20,412 bases of DNA from Gnetum montanum (lineage: Eukaryota; Streptophyta; Gnetopsida; Gnetales; Gnetaceae): positions 446,493 through 466,904 of the forward strand of contig MNCI01002118.1 in the NCBI GenBank assembly GCA_015680685.1. Direction: 5' to 3'. Positions 10,350 through 19,745 of the stretch are shown here, one piece after another. How positions within the stretch are numbered: position 1 is the stretch's first letter; the number at the start of each line of letters is the position of its first letter. The notes below the pieces were generated by a model. It did not search any database and was not told the DNA's origin. It was given only the letters and a program-made list of their open reading frames with translations. Both the position numbers and the translations under genes were made by a program.

Positions 10350-10515
10350 TTGCATGGTGTGGCTCCCATCATTAAAAAAAATGATGGGAATTCAAAGCAC
10401 AACCCTTCAACATGAATAAGTCATTGCATGGTGTGGTTCCCATTTCAAAAAAAGGGAGAAAAAAAAGAAAAAGAACAAAAATAATGGAAATCAAAGCACA
10501 CCCCTTGGACAAATA
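10350..10515 (+). repeat. Tandem duplication with internal hairpin
   Basis: Two neighbouring units, 10350-10423 and 10424-10515, both start TTGCATGGTGTGG(C/T)TCCCAT, run through an A-rich stretch and end with a CAAAGCACA(A/C)CCCTT motif. The first unit contains a perfect ten-base inverted repeat (TCCCATCATT at 10364-10373 and its complement at 10380-10389) with an A6 loop. The second unit has lost the second arm in a longer A-rich tract. No function is evident. Confidence 0.7.
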
Positions 10516-11308
10516 AAAGGGCCACAAGCATTGGTTATGGGACTTGAACAACACTATGCCTGAAGGTCCCCTCTAACTAAAGCACCCCCTCTCTCTCACT
10601 TCCTACTTCTCCTTCTCCTTGTGGAATGGTGGTTGTTTTGTGAAAGCACTCTTGTGTCTCGAGTGGATGGATGGGTCTTAGAGTGGCGATGTGAAGTCAC
10701 TGAAAGTGGATGGTTTTGGTCTAGATTGAGGATGGAACTTCTTGGGTCATTTTAACCAAAAATTTCACAAGGGACTTCTTATGACCTCAATTTAAAACTC
10801 CATTCCACCTTCTCTATCATCCATCCATGCTACCATAATTCACCTCATTGCTGGGTTTTATGTTGTACTCTATGTCTTAGTTTGACGTGTTGGAATTCTT
10901 AAGTGGATTCTTTCTGATTGGTCCTTAACTTGTCATGATCATTAAATTGACTATGAGGCCCATGGACTCCTTAGTTGAGGTTATGTAAGGGCAAAAATGG
11001 CATGAGCCTACTATGGGGAGGACCCACTTGCATAGCTTTTAGCTTGATTAGTTAAGGTTCTTTACCTTTGACATCGCTACAATCCTATATTTCTTATTTT
11101 CCATTGTGTAAACCACCTAGTACTCCTTAATCTTTCATTGCATTCATTTGTTAAATTAATTTTTCTCCATTTTTTCAAATTTATGAATTTCAATGCCCTC
11201 TTCTCATGATTTCATACTATTCTTGGTCTTCTAAACTTTTATTTGATCCCAATTTCATCAAAAAATTCCTTGTATTTTGAAAGTTTGACCAAAGTCAACG
11301 ATGGTCAA

Positions 11309-11358
11309 TAGCTATGTTGATGAGGCCTCATTGACATAGTGCAAAAATACTATATATA
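11309..11358 (+). promoter_or_regulatory. Internal promoter-like module, copy of LTR U3
   Basis: A near-perfect 28-base palindrome centred on AGGCCT (11312-11339; two mismatched pairs) is followed by TATATATA at 11351-11358. The palindrome region (11311-11341) matches the LTR U3 at 14914-14944 at 25 of 31 bases by eye, and every difference is a transition. In the LTR the same palindrome precedes TATAAATA at 14958. The module lies about 450 bp upstream of the accessory ORF start. I infer that it could drive a separate accessory-ORF mRNA. Confidence 0.5.
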
Positions 11359-11813
11359 CCATTAGAAACTTTGGAATTTTTTGCAATTTTCTCATAACAC
11401 ATGGGAATTTTTGTAATTTTTTAGAGCCCAAAACCTTCCAGAGTCCATAACTTTTAAACCGTTTGTTCAAATCACTCAATTTTTTGATCTTGCACTTACC
11501 AAAGGTAAGATCTTTATCATGGAAGCCATAAACCTTAAGGTTTCTGATGAAATTTTTGAAAATTTTTCTCAATCCCCCCAAGGGTTAGTAACCTTAACAA
11601 CATAAAAATATTAACTCTTTTGACAGTTAACCATTCCAATAGCCTCCGAGTTAATTTATCAATGATAATGCATACATAAAAATAACAATTGAGTTCATCA
11701 AATCAGTCATAATCACAACTTAGCCAAGTGTAACTACCCTTAAGAGTTAAGGTATGCTAGTTCTTTTAAGGTTACACAATGATTTCTAATCCATAGTCTT
11801 ATTATGATTATAG

Positions 11814-14647
11814 ATGGCACCTAAACAAAAGCATCTGCAGAAAGGAGAACCCTCACAACCATGGGAGAAACGACCTAGAGCTAGAAGGGGCTAGCAGGAA
11901 TAAGGCTAAGAACAACAAGAGGCCACCCATGCAACCAGACCTCTTCATGAAGAACCTAAAGTAGAATTTTTTTGATAGACTGCATAAGAAGAAGTGTCTA
12001 CCAAACAATCCCAATGAGTAGAAGCGCATGGACTCATGCCAAGGCTTGAGGTCACTTTGACTCAAGCCTACCTATACATCATCAAGTTCCGAGAAATCCA
12101 AAGATTAGTTTTTCAAGAAATAAATTTTAGACCAATTTTGGACAAAGCTCTAGAGGATTTCAAGACACAATTGTAAACCTCTCCCATGTGGCCAGTCATC
12201 ATGTCCAATGGAAAATGATACATGGGAGAGATTTATCTCTTCTAGAATAATCGAAGGCTATCAAGGACATTCAAGTGTCCTACTTGGTGGAAGCTATTGC
12301 ATAGGCACTAGGGTTGCCAAACATTGGAACACAGTTGGTGGAAATATTAAAAAAAGGCAATCCCAAGGCAAAAAGGGAATCAACCTAGCGATGCTACGGG
12401 GTGGACCATAAGGAGTTTGGTGCTCTCACATTGGATTTATTTCAAGATTGTGGCCTATCACCTCAATCCAATAGTGGGGCCAAGCAAGGTGACTACTTTC
12501 TCTACTCAAGCATGCACCGCTTTAAGTGGGAAATTTCTTGTTAACCTTCCATAGCTAATTTATTTGTAGATTAAGAAGCACTTCAAGGAGAATGAACATG
12601 GAAGGAAGACCCTACCCTTTCCATGCCTTATTAGAAAACTTTGCAAAAGTGCAGGAATTGTTCGCTATTCTAACAATACCCTTAGACATACTCCCCTGGC
12701 CTCATGGGCAAAAATCATGAAGCATAAGATGCCAACAACCACTCAAGAAGAAGAGCTACCACCACCACCACCCACTTAGGAGACAACATTGGAGGCTCGT
12801 GTAGTCCTTGAATGTTTGTGTCAAATTTGAGAATGGCTCTTGAGCAAACAAGAGCAACAAGTAGGAATGAGTAGGGTAGATCCATCTATGTATCAGCCAA
12901 TGATAAGTCACCTTAACAAGGTGGATTGAAGAGCTAGATAGATGGAGAGAGGTGGTTCTATTTACTCTACCCAAAGAATGTAGTTACCTTCAAGGTTAGA
13001 TCTCAACATTCAAGAGGTGAAAGTGTCATTAGCAACACATCATCTATTCCTAGAAATCTCTGAGAATGCCCCCACTTTCTCAATGAGGTTGGAGAAAGGT
13101 GAAGAAGCAACTGTATTGGTGATACAACATCAAGGGTAGGAGACAATGGTAGAAGTGGTAGTTGACCATGTAGCTGAAGCAGTGAATGCACCTTCAACAT
13201 CTGTAATAGATATATCTACACTCTAGGATGTGTAGATGTCCCTAGGCATAGTTAGCAGGAAATTGAACGTAGCCCAACATGAATAGTTGCTAGAACTACT
13301 GATAGGAATTGGGCAACTGACTCTGGATATCTTTGATCTCCTAGAGAACATCATTGCAACCTAGTCGGAGCTACCAAATGCAAGGGGCAAATGCATCATC
13401 TTAGAAGGACAACTAGAAATGGCCCAAGAGCAAAATCAATGCTTGGCTGTGGAGGTTACTGAACTTCGTGCCCGATTGGCAAAACAAGAAATCCTTAGCC
13501 CAACAACAACAAGAAATGAAGCTATCAAATAGTTTCAAGAGTAATTTCAAAAGACTAAGGAGGAAGCAGTAATTGCCATCTTCAAATAGTTCATGGAAGA
13601 AGCTGAAATGCACTTAATCAAAAAGGACTTGACTCAGTTGCACCAAGAGAATGAAGCATTGACTACGCAAAATCATTGCCTACGAAATGTTGATGCTCAA
13701 AGAGATCAAATGTAGGAGTTCATTCATCAACAACAGGAGTAGCTTGCTAGAGTCAACATTGAACTAAGGAAATTAGCTACAAAAAATCATAATCTATTAA
13801 TGAAGGAGGTACGCACTTTGTGACAAAATTTTGCCATCGAGATCATCAGCTAGAAGAATGAAGCTCTAAAATTTGAGAAAGTGAAAAATCACTACATAGA
13901 GTAGGTTGGCTTGCAAAAGGAAATTAATGAAAAAAAATCCAAATAGTAAAGGCAAAAGTAAATGAAGCCCTCTAGCAACTCTAGTAAGGAAGAGAGATGT
14001 GGTAGCCCATCCTTAATGGGATTGATGCCTACAACAAAGTGGAGATCCGCTTGAAGAAGTTGCAAATCTAAGAAATGATAGAGTATATGGAGTTGGCCAA
14101 TCTCCATTACGCAAACTTGGCAATGTTGACAGCTGGACAACCATGGTCAGAATTGGAAAAATAAGTGGCTAGCTTATATCTGCTATACGAGGTTGAGTTC
14201 AAACATCATAAGGACACCAAGAAAAAGCTTTAGACTACTAACGCTAAGCACAAAGTTCTCAAAGGGTGATTCACAGATCAACAATCTATCACTGAGGACC
14301 TAGCTAGATGGATGAATGACTACTAGGAGCTGAAAAACACAGTGAGAGCGTTTTACATTGAACATAAATAGTTTGCTACCTAGTTTGTCAACGTTAAGCA
14401 GTTGTTTCCAGTAATCTCGTGTCCTTGGCATGCGCCTGTTCCAACCCACATTGGGGAAGTTTCCTGGATAATGCATGATCCTAGGAGTAAGGAGGAGAAA
14501 ATGAAAGCATTACTGAATGCTTTTTGCCTCTCACCTAAAGTTATAGCAACAGTAAGACAACCGTAGCTACCTTAACCACCACCAGTGCATGAAGCCAGTG
14601 AAGGTTCCTTGGAGCCTTAGGAACCACCACCACCTGGGACCATTTGA
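11814..14647 (+). pseudogene. Accessory ORF of P in env position, coiled coil
   Basis: A decayed coding region of about 940 codons between pol and the 3' LTR. It opens MAPKQKHLQKGEPSQPWEKR, a basic Lys/Arg/Pro-rich head. At 12290-12670 comes a region with ALGLPN, RCYGVDHKE, YFKIVAYHLNP and FPCLIRKLCKSAGI; its ending resembles the FP.LI..LC...GV end of the 'putative plant transposon protein' domain found beside plant gypsy elements (from memory). A PPPPP linker follows (12755-12775). Next is a block at 13053-13137 (ISENAPTFSMRLEKGEEATV) that recurs in two other copies in this window. A long Gln/Glu/Leu/Lys-rich coiled coil fills 13380-14400, and a tail (14390-14560) contains FPVISCPWHAPVP. I see no signal peptide or membrane segment, so it is not an obvious envelope protein. 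Function unknown. Many stops, most at apparent Gln or Trp codons, and at least two frameshifts. Confidence 0.7.
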
Positions 14648-14881
14648 TCTTCTCCAATAATCTTCACACCACTAAGGAACATGTTGTTCAATTTTTGAAG
14701 AGTTGTGTCATGGTGTTCAATTTTGTGTCTTGAACACCACCATTTTTTAATGTGTTGATTTGTACACCTAAGCACTCCATTTTTTGTCAAGTCAATCAGC
14801 TTGTTTTGTTAAAGGAAAGTCAATCAATAATTCCATACCTTCCTAATTTTGTAAAAGAACTCAAGGATGAGTTTTCATTCA
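14648..14881 (+). other. Non-coding 3' leader of the P LTR
   Basis: No gene is visible. The stretch separates the accessory ORF stop from the polypurine tract and contains a duplicated GTGTTCAATTTTG-like phrase (14684-14730). Confidence 0.4.
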
Positions 14882-14893
14882 GTTGTGGGGGTA
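14882..14893 (+). promoter_or_regulatory. Polypurine tract of P
   Basis: GTTGTGGGGGTA lies directly before the 3' LTR start TGATGAG. It is the expected primer for plus-strand DNA synthesis. M2 has a matching CATGGGGATA before its LTR. Confidence 0.85.
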
Positions 14894-15755
14894 TGATGAG
14901 TCGTCTTTGGTTGGCTGTGTCAACAAGGCCTCGTTGACATAGTGTCTATCTATTTCCTATAAATACACACCTACCAACCGCATTTATGGAAATCTAGATT
15001 TCAGTAGTAATGTAGCTCTTACATTTTTTCCATTCAAAGATTGGAATTTTTTCCCTAAGTGCTTGTAGCAGGAGTCATTAAGTGTATGGATCTTTATTTG
15101 AGCATTGTTGTACCTAAGCATGAGAGTGTGTATGGCAATAAAGACAAGCTTTCTGATAAACCTTGTAGCACTTTGGATAGATTAGCTATTTTATTTATGC
15201 ATTTAATATTTTTAATTATTTATTAAATGCTTTCAATTAGTTATCAAATATTTTCTAGTTATTACGTTAATGAGATAATTAAGTGAGATAGATTACACAC
15301 ATAAGTACGACTGCTTCGAGTGTAACACGCATTCGCTTGGTAATCCTAGAAGCATTATTACTTGGTATGCCCAGTAGCGTAGTGCTTGGTCGACCAACAG
15401 TGGATACATGGATTCAGGATGTGTACAGAAAGTGGGAATAGATACTTATGTTAGGATTAGTTAAATGCTAGTTAATTAGTTAATTTAGATTAGTTAATTA
15501 AACTCCATTTATCTACATTTCAAGCACCAAAATATAAAATACAAAATGATAAAAATCGAATGCCTCAATTACACTTAACCATACCAATGTACATCACAAG
15601 TGTAATTGGGAGGACAACAATTGATCTTAAGGCTAGATTCACTTCCTAAAGGGCTAGTGCATTGGAAACATTAAAGTCCATAGAATTCGATTGAATCATG
15701 CGTGAATGCTTTGTGATTCATATGGTTGGGCGTAGGTGTACCTCACTGCTCATCA
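14894..15755 (+). repeat. 3' LTR of element P, complete
   Basis: An 862 bp LTR bounded by a perfect seven-base inverted pair, TGATGAG at 14894 and CTCATCA at 15755. It starts right after the polypurine tract. A TATA box (TATAAATA, 14958-14965) lies 65 bases in and AATAAA is at 15137-15142, a possible poly(A) signal. The last 492 bp pair with the 5' LTR at 2941-3423. The following CCATA (15756-15760) would be the right target duplication; its partner lies outside the window. Confidence 0.93.
14918..14965 (+). promoter_or_regulatory. U3 promoter of P: 22-base palindrome plus TATA
   Basis: TGTCAAC and GTTGACA flank AAGGCCTC to make a 22-base palindrome (14918-14939) with one mismatched pair. 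TATAAATA follows at 14958. This is the likely promoter of the genomic RNA, and the palindrome is a candidate binding site for a dimeric factor. A similar module stands in the internal spacer at 11309-11358. Confidence 0.65.
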
Positions 15756-16270
15756 CCATATGTTTACTATTGGGTGTAGCAAGTATTCACTGCTAGGATT
15801 ACCAAGTGTTAGTATATTATGCTTGAAGTGGTCCTACTCACGTAACTATGGAATAAAAGATCAAACTCTTAATTATAGAAAAGTAAATTACATGTAAAGT
15901 AAAATGCTTGTAAGCAAACTTAATGCTAATCCAAGTGCTATAATGGAGAGAAGAAATCTCAATTTTATTTTCGTTAGGCAAGAGTGCCTAGGTACATATT
16001 GCACTCGAATAAAACTCTATACAATTAATTCAATCCATGTTGTAAGCACTTAGAAGGAAATTTTACTAAGTCATATGGAAGAAAACTACAAGAGCTTCTC
16101 TATGAGAATGAAAAAGGTGTCATAAATATGGGTGGTATGCACATTTATATAGGCTTTAGGAGGATCAACATTAATGCATATGTACTAATGCATCCAAGGA
16201 TGCATCGATGGGGATGTGTCAACAAGGTTGTATTGATGTATGATGCAGCTAACTTATTGAGACTTCATCA
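15756..16270 (-). repeat. 3' LTR of element M2, cut by P
   Basis: On the minus strand it starts TGATGAAGTC at 16270 right after a polypurine tract, and it stops at 15756 where P begins. It resembles the M1 LTR in order (CACTCGAATAA at 15990 against 2753; GGATTACCAAG at 15798 against 2514). The M1 LTR has a further 350 bp beyond that point, so the end of this LTR is missing. The simplest reading is that P inserted into it. A TATA-like TATATAAA lies at 16151-16144. Confidence 0.75.
16144..16205 (-). promoter_or_regulatory. U3 promoter of M2: palindrome plus TATA
   Basis: ATGCATCC and GGATGCAT make an inverted repeat with a two-base centre (16188-16205), upstream on the minus strand of TATATAAA (16151-16144). 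It is the third LTR here with a palindrome before its TATA box. A nearby TTGTTGACA/TGTCAACAA word (about 16217-16226) is shared with the P U3. Confidence 0.5.
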
Positions 16271-16285
16271 TATCCCCATGAATGG
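16271..16285 (-). promoter_or_regulatory. Polypurine tract of M2
   Basis: CCATTCATGGGGATA on the minus strand stands directly before the LTR start TGATGAAG. It matches the position and the GGGG(G)(A/T)TA|TGATGA form of the P tract at 14882-14893. It shows that the body of M2 extends to the right. Confidence 0.75.
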
Positions 16286-16356
16286 CTAAAAATTCATCCT
16301 TAAGTAAATAAAATGAAACCAAGTTTCTTACAAAATTTGGGAAAGTATGAAACTAA

Positions 16357-17460
16357 CTAACTAACTATAACAAACAAACTCTTGAGTGCCTTTTTGACAT
16401 ATAATTTGTATGGATATGAATAACCAGAACTATATAAAATTAATGCAATGAGAATTTGGACAAGGACTGTTGCTCCCTCATTTTCTTCAAGCATCACAAA
16501 GAAGGCTACTACATTCCTAGAGATTTTGAAAAATGCTTGTCTTGGGATGGACATAGTGACTCTCTAACATTGGGATTGGAATGATCATGAGTTTGGTTTC
16601 TCTATAAGGATAATAGTACAGTCATCTCATCTTTTGGCTAGTTGATGGTCCTTGTAACCTCCTTTAAGTGGCTCATGGTTCGTTTGTACTCCAAAGATTT
16701 TTCACCACCTATAAAGCCTTCTTGTTGCACCCATTGTTCTTTAAGTTTCCTTAGATGTTCAATAGTTGCTAGCATTTCTAGCATCATCTTCAAGGATACA
16801 AGTGCTGTTGGTGGTTGTTATTCCTCTTCCTGAGGCTTGGTAGGTGCCTTATCCTTTATCATCTTTTACCATGATGTGATAAGAGCTCTACGGACTACAT
16901 TGTTAGTGTAGCAGGCTATCCCTCCTCTTTATAGAGTTTTCTGATAAGGCAAGGAAAGAGGAGTGTCCTCCTATCCTTCTTGTTTTTCTTGAAATGCTTC
17001 TATATTTCAAGGAAGATGAGTTGGGATAGGTTGACCTAGAATTTTCCACTTAGATTTGCACATGCCCTAGTGAAGAATGTAGTCATCTTACTTAACCTCA
17101 TCAGTAGATTGAGGTGATAAGCTGTGATCTTAAAGTAGACTTGCTCTGCCTTAGTTAGGGCATAGTACTCCTTATGGTCCACTCCATAGCACCGGTGAAT
17201 CCATTCTTTCTTTACCTATAGGTCCACTTACATTAAGATCTCTGCTAGCTTCACCTTGGTTTGGTAATTTGAGGGCCTCTATTATCATCTCAATTGAATA
17301 GAAGATAGTGATATCTTTAATTTTGATGGTAGCATGGGTTGTCTCAACCACTTATTCTTAGGGTTATTAGTTTGGTTGCTACTATTATTCCCTTCCACCA
17401 TGAGGCCATTTCTTCCTAGGTGATGATCCTCCTACATGTGGTCCTTGCTTTGGTGCTACT
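16357..17460 (-). pseudogene. Shortened accessory ORF of M2
   Basis: Read leftward, this is collinear with the first 45 percent of the P accessory ORF. The head APKQGPHVGGSSPRKK near 17456 matches MAPKQ...; the ATG appears lost. EALKLPN (about 17275) matches EAIA.ALGLPN, YFKITAYHLN (about 17115) matches YFKIVAYHLN, and LLFPCLIRKLYKEEG (16965-16921) matches LPFPCLIRKLCKSAG. FKISRNVVAFFVMLEENEGATVLVQ (about 16530-16450) matches the shared block of P. After that the sequence jumps to unrelated AT-rich sequence and the polypurine tract, so the whole coiled coil is missing. Stops and frameshifts are frequent. Function unknown. Confidence 0.65.
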
Positions 17461-17735
17461 TACGATCACAAACGTAACCTAGGATTAGTATTTTAGATAT
17501 AATCTCATTCAGTTTGGATACCTTTGTTTATTTGATCAAGGTAAGTTTATTGGACAAGAGTTACGATTTTTATCATTAAGTTCTTACTTAGTGAATGTAG
17601 ACATATTACATTATTTTGTTTATGCTTTAATAGAGGTTAATTGTTGATATTAACTTTTATTATCATTAATTTAATATTATTTTAATACTTTATCTATGGG
17701 GTGTCAAATTTTTTTTTGTGAGAACATAGCATTTG

Positions 17736-17748
17736 ATACCCCCACAAC
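17736..17748 (-). promoter_or_regulatory. Internal polypurine-tract-like string in M2
   Basis: GTTGTGGGGGTAT on the minus strand is identical to 13 bases at the P polypurine tract and LTR joint (14882-14894), yet it is followed by CAAATGC rather than an LTR start. It lies between the promoter-like module and the accessory ORF. It could be a second plus-strand primer site or a relic of recombination. Confidence 0.4.
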
Positions 17749-17906
17749 ATAAAGCATACCTCCAGAAGCTTAAGGATTGAAAAATGGGTAAAAATGGATA
17801 AGCGATTAGCAAGTTATGACTATTGGAATGCTTTAGGCTTTAAAAAATTGTAAAAACTCCTTGTGTGTTTGAAGAAAAATGTAAAAAATAAGCTAAGTAG
17901 CACATG

Positions 17907-18000
17907 TATTTATAAGATTTTTGTGTCCTATTAACAAAGCTGCATCCACAAGGTTGCATTGACATATCAGATTGCATCCATAGGAATGCATCAATGCAAC
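17907..18000 (-). promoter_or_regulatory. Internal promoter-like module of M2
   Basis: A perfect ten-base inverted repeat (GTTGCATTGA at 17953-17962 and TCAATGCAAC at 17991-18000) stands upstream of TATAAATA (17914-17907, minus strand). The word TCAATGCAACCTTGTGGA (about 17961-17944) resembles TCAATACAACCTTGTTGA in the M2 LTR U3 (about 16235-16218). It is about 450 bp before the accessory ORF, the same place as the module in P. Confidence 0.45.
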
Positions 18001-19559
18001 TATTCATAGCTAGTTTTTAACATAAAATATTTAGAAATTTTGAATGAGTTTGGGGTCAAAATAAGAGCCAAATGGAAGCCAAAAAGCTAGGAAAACATGT
18101 CAACAACATAATTGATGATATTTTTTAAGGAATTGAAGCATTTTGATCATGCAAAATAAGTAAATGAAAGATTTTCCTTAAGAAAAATTAGCTCAAAATT
18201 TGGACAATGCAAGCTATCAAGATTGTTGAGATTGAATCAAGGCTCATGGTTATGAGGTTTAACTTGAAGGAGACCAAGAGATATGTAAGTGCATCCTTCC
18301 CAATGTAGGCTTATGCCTAAGATGCCCTTCATAACCTCATCACAAGGAGTTCATAAACACCCTAGATGATGAATGATTGTCTAAGTTAAACACTGTACTC
18401 ATGTGTGGAATTTTTTGAGGATTATGAAAACTACAAAATAAAACTATTAATTGATCATAGTACGAGGTAGTGAGGTGAGAGAAAATAGAGTCCTAGAATG
18501 GTAGAAAGAGATGCAAAGAGGAAAATCCACATCATACCAATATAGGGTCCTAGGTGAACTATGTGATTAAGATGATCTAATAATGATTTATTTTGAGTCT
18601 AGACCAAGTCCATACTAATAACAGTGGCCTTACATTGATGTATTTCTCCTTTCTTATTATCATAAATCAATGATAACCATAAAGGATAATCATCACTCCA
18701 AAAAAAGAAGAAAAGAGAAGAAGGAAGTAGTTAGGAAGAAATTCAAGCCTTAGTTAGAGATGTTCCTTTAGGCATAGATAACATGTCTTTCTAGCCTCAT
18801 AATTAGTGCTTGTATCCCAATAGATCTTTAGAGAGGTTTTCTTTAAATTCTCATTTTTTTCTCTTCGGAACCACACCTTAAAAAGACATACTTCCTTTTA
18901 TGGTTGATAATAGAAGTGATGATATACCCATGAGAAGCCATAAAACTTAAGAGGAAAGTTGAGAGGGGAACACAACAAGTCCCCTTGAGGTCACACCCTT
19001 TTCCATTCCCACTTGGTCCTTTTCCAGTTCGTTGGATAACAAGATCATATGTTACTTTTAGTTTTTATGTGAAAGAACCTACATGCTCCCAGGATGCAAA
19101 ACTCCATATGAGATAAATGGAATGGACGAATGTCATGAATTCACTACTTGATACCACTAAAAAACTAATAGACCATTAGTAAAGAGCATAATCTAAAGAT
19201 GAATTTAGCCTATGTAATGAATTATAACCTTGATAGTTGCATGAAAAAACTATTAAAGTTCATAATAGCCATGGAATAAAATAAGAGATTTCAATTTAGA
19301 TCAAATGAAAGTAACAAGAAAACCCAAAGTAAAATATAGAAAATATAAAAGGAAAATATATAGAATAATCAATAAAATATGAAGAAAATGAAAAACATAT
19401 AAAGGATAGTGTAAAAAAAAAGGAAGAAAAAATCCTTTCATCCTCTTATAGGTGTTATGATAGATGGGTATCTTCCCCATGACTAAGTTGGATAGAGGAG
19501 ATTCAAAAAAGGGAGCAATTTTGTTTTTGATTTGAGGTGCTAGTGTTGTGGCTAGTTAC

Positions 19560-19745
19560 TTGGAGGTCCATAAAGAATTTGAGTTGCTAGATCTTGATCA
19601 ACATATCACTTTGAGGTCTTGTTCGATGGTAAATTATCATAGCCCTAGAAGGAAAAGTTAAATGTACAATGTATGGTCCTTTCCATAATGTCTGGAACTT
19701 AGTTTTTTGTAGCACATGCATGGGATTCCAATAAAGAGTGAGTGC
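19560..19745 (-). pseudogene. pol: Integrase C-terminal tail of M2
   Basis: LYWNPMHVLQKTKFQTLWKG followed by PYIVHLTF matches the GPY/F module at the end of the P integrase (LYWNPTHVPQKIKSQTLWEG, then PYIIDQTF). The match continues past an in-frame TAG (19587-19589) to about 19560. Only this last part of integrase is present; upstream, at about 19745, the sequence changes abruptly to accessory-ORF sequence. The GPY/F module helps bind DNA or multimerise in other elements. Confidence 0.8.

Larger units (their letters stand above)
9659..11813 (+). other. Non-coding spacer between pol and accessory ORF of P
   Basis: No convincing coding sequence lies in these 2.15 kb. The first kilobase is T-rich. 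Several stretches recur in the same order in M2 on the other strand: TTTTTTGAATCTCCTC and a TCATGGGG(G/A)AGAT purine tract (9680-9721 against 19515-19460), AAGGGTGTGACYTCAAGGGG (10225-10248 against 19001-18979), and a TATGCC..AAGG....TCTAACTAA stretch (10555-10582 against 18778-18749). It therefore belongs to the element rather than being a later insertion. It also holds a tandem duplication (10350-10515) and a promoter-like module (11309-11358), annotated separately. Confidence 0.65.
17461..19559 (-). other. Post-pol spacer of M2
   Basis: No coding sequence is convincing in these 2.1 kb. Read leftward from the integrase tail, it repeats the landmarks of the P spacer in the same order and at similar spacing (purine tract about 19478-19470, GTGTGACCTCAAGGGG at 18998-18981, TCTAACTAAGGC at 18760-18749, then a palindrome and TATA box at 18000-17907). 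It lacks the tandem duplication of P. A GTTGTGGGGGTAT string at 17748-17736 copies the polypurine tract of P. Confidence 0.6.

Noticed and set aside
11290-11420. Solo LTR nested in the P spacer
   Set aside because: Only the palindrome and TATA part resembles the LTR. There is no TGATGAG start, no CTCATCA end and no later LTR sequence; M2 also has a module here.
11312-11581. Minus-strand open frame of 89 codons in the P spacer
   Set aside because: Low-complexity Lys/Phe/Leu content from AT-rich DNA, no motif, and not kept in M2.
12756-14140. Several minus-strand frames opposite the accessory ORF
   Set aside because: The sense strand aligns with two other copies; the antisense frames are Leu/Ser-rich shadows of a coiled coil.
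11814-14647. Envelope glycoprotein gene
   Set aside because: The position fits an Athila env-like ORF, but I see no signal peptide, membrane segment or Cys pattern.
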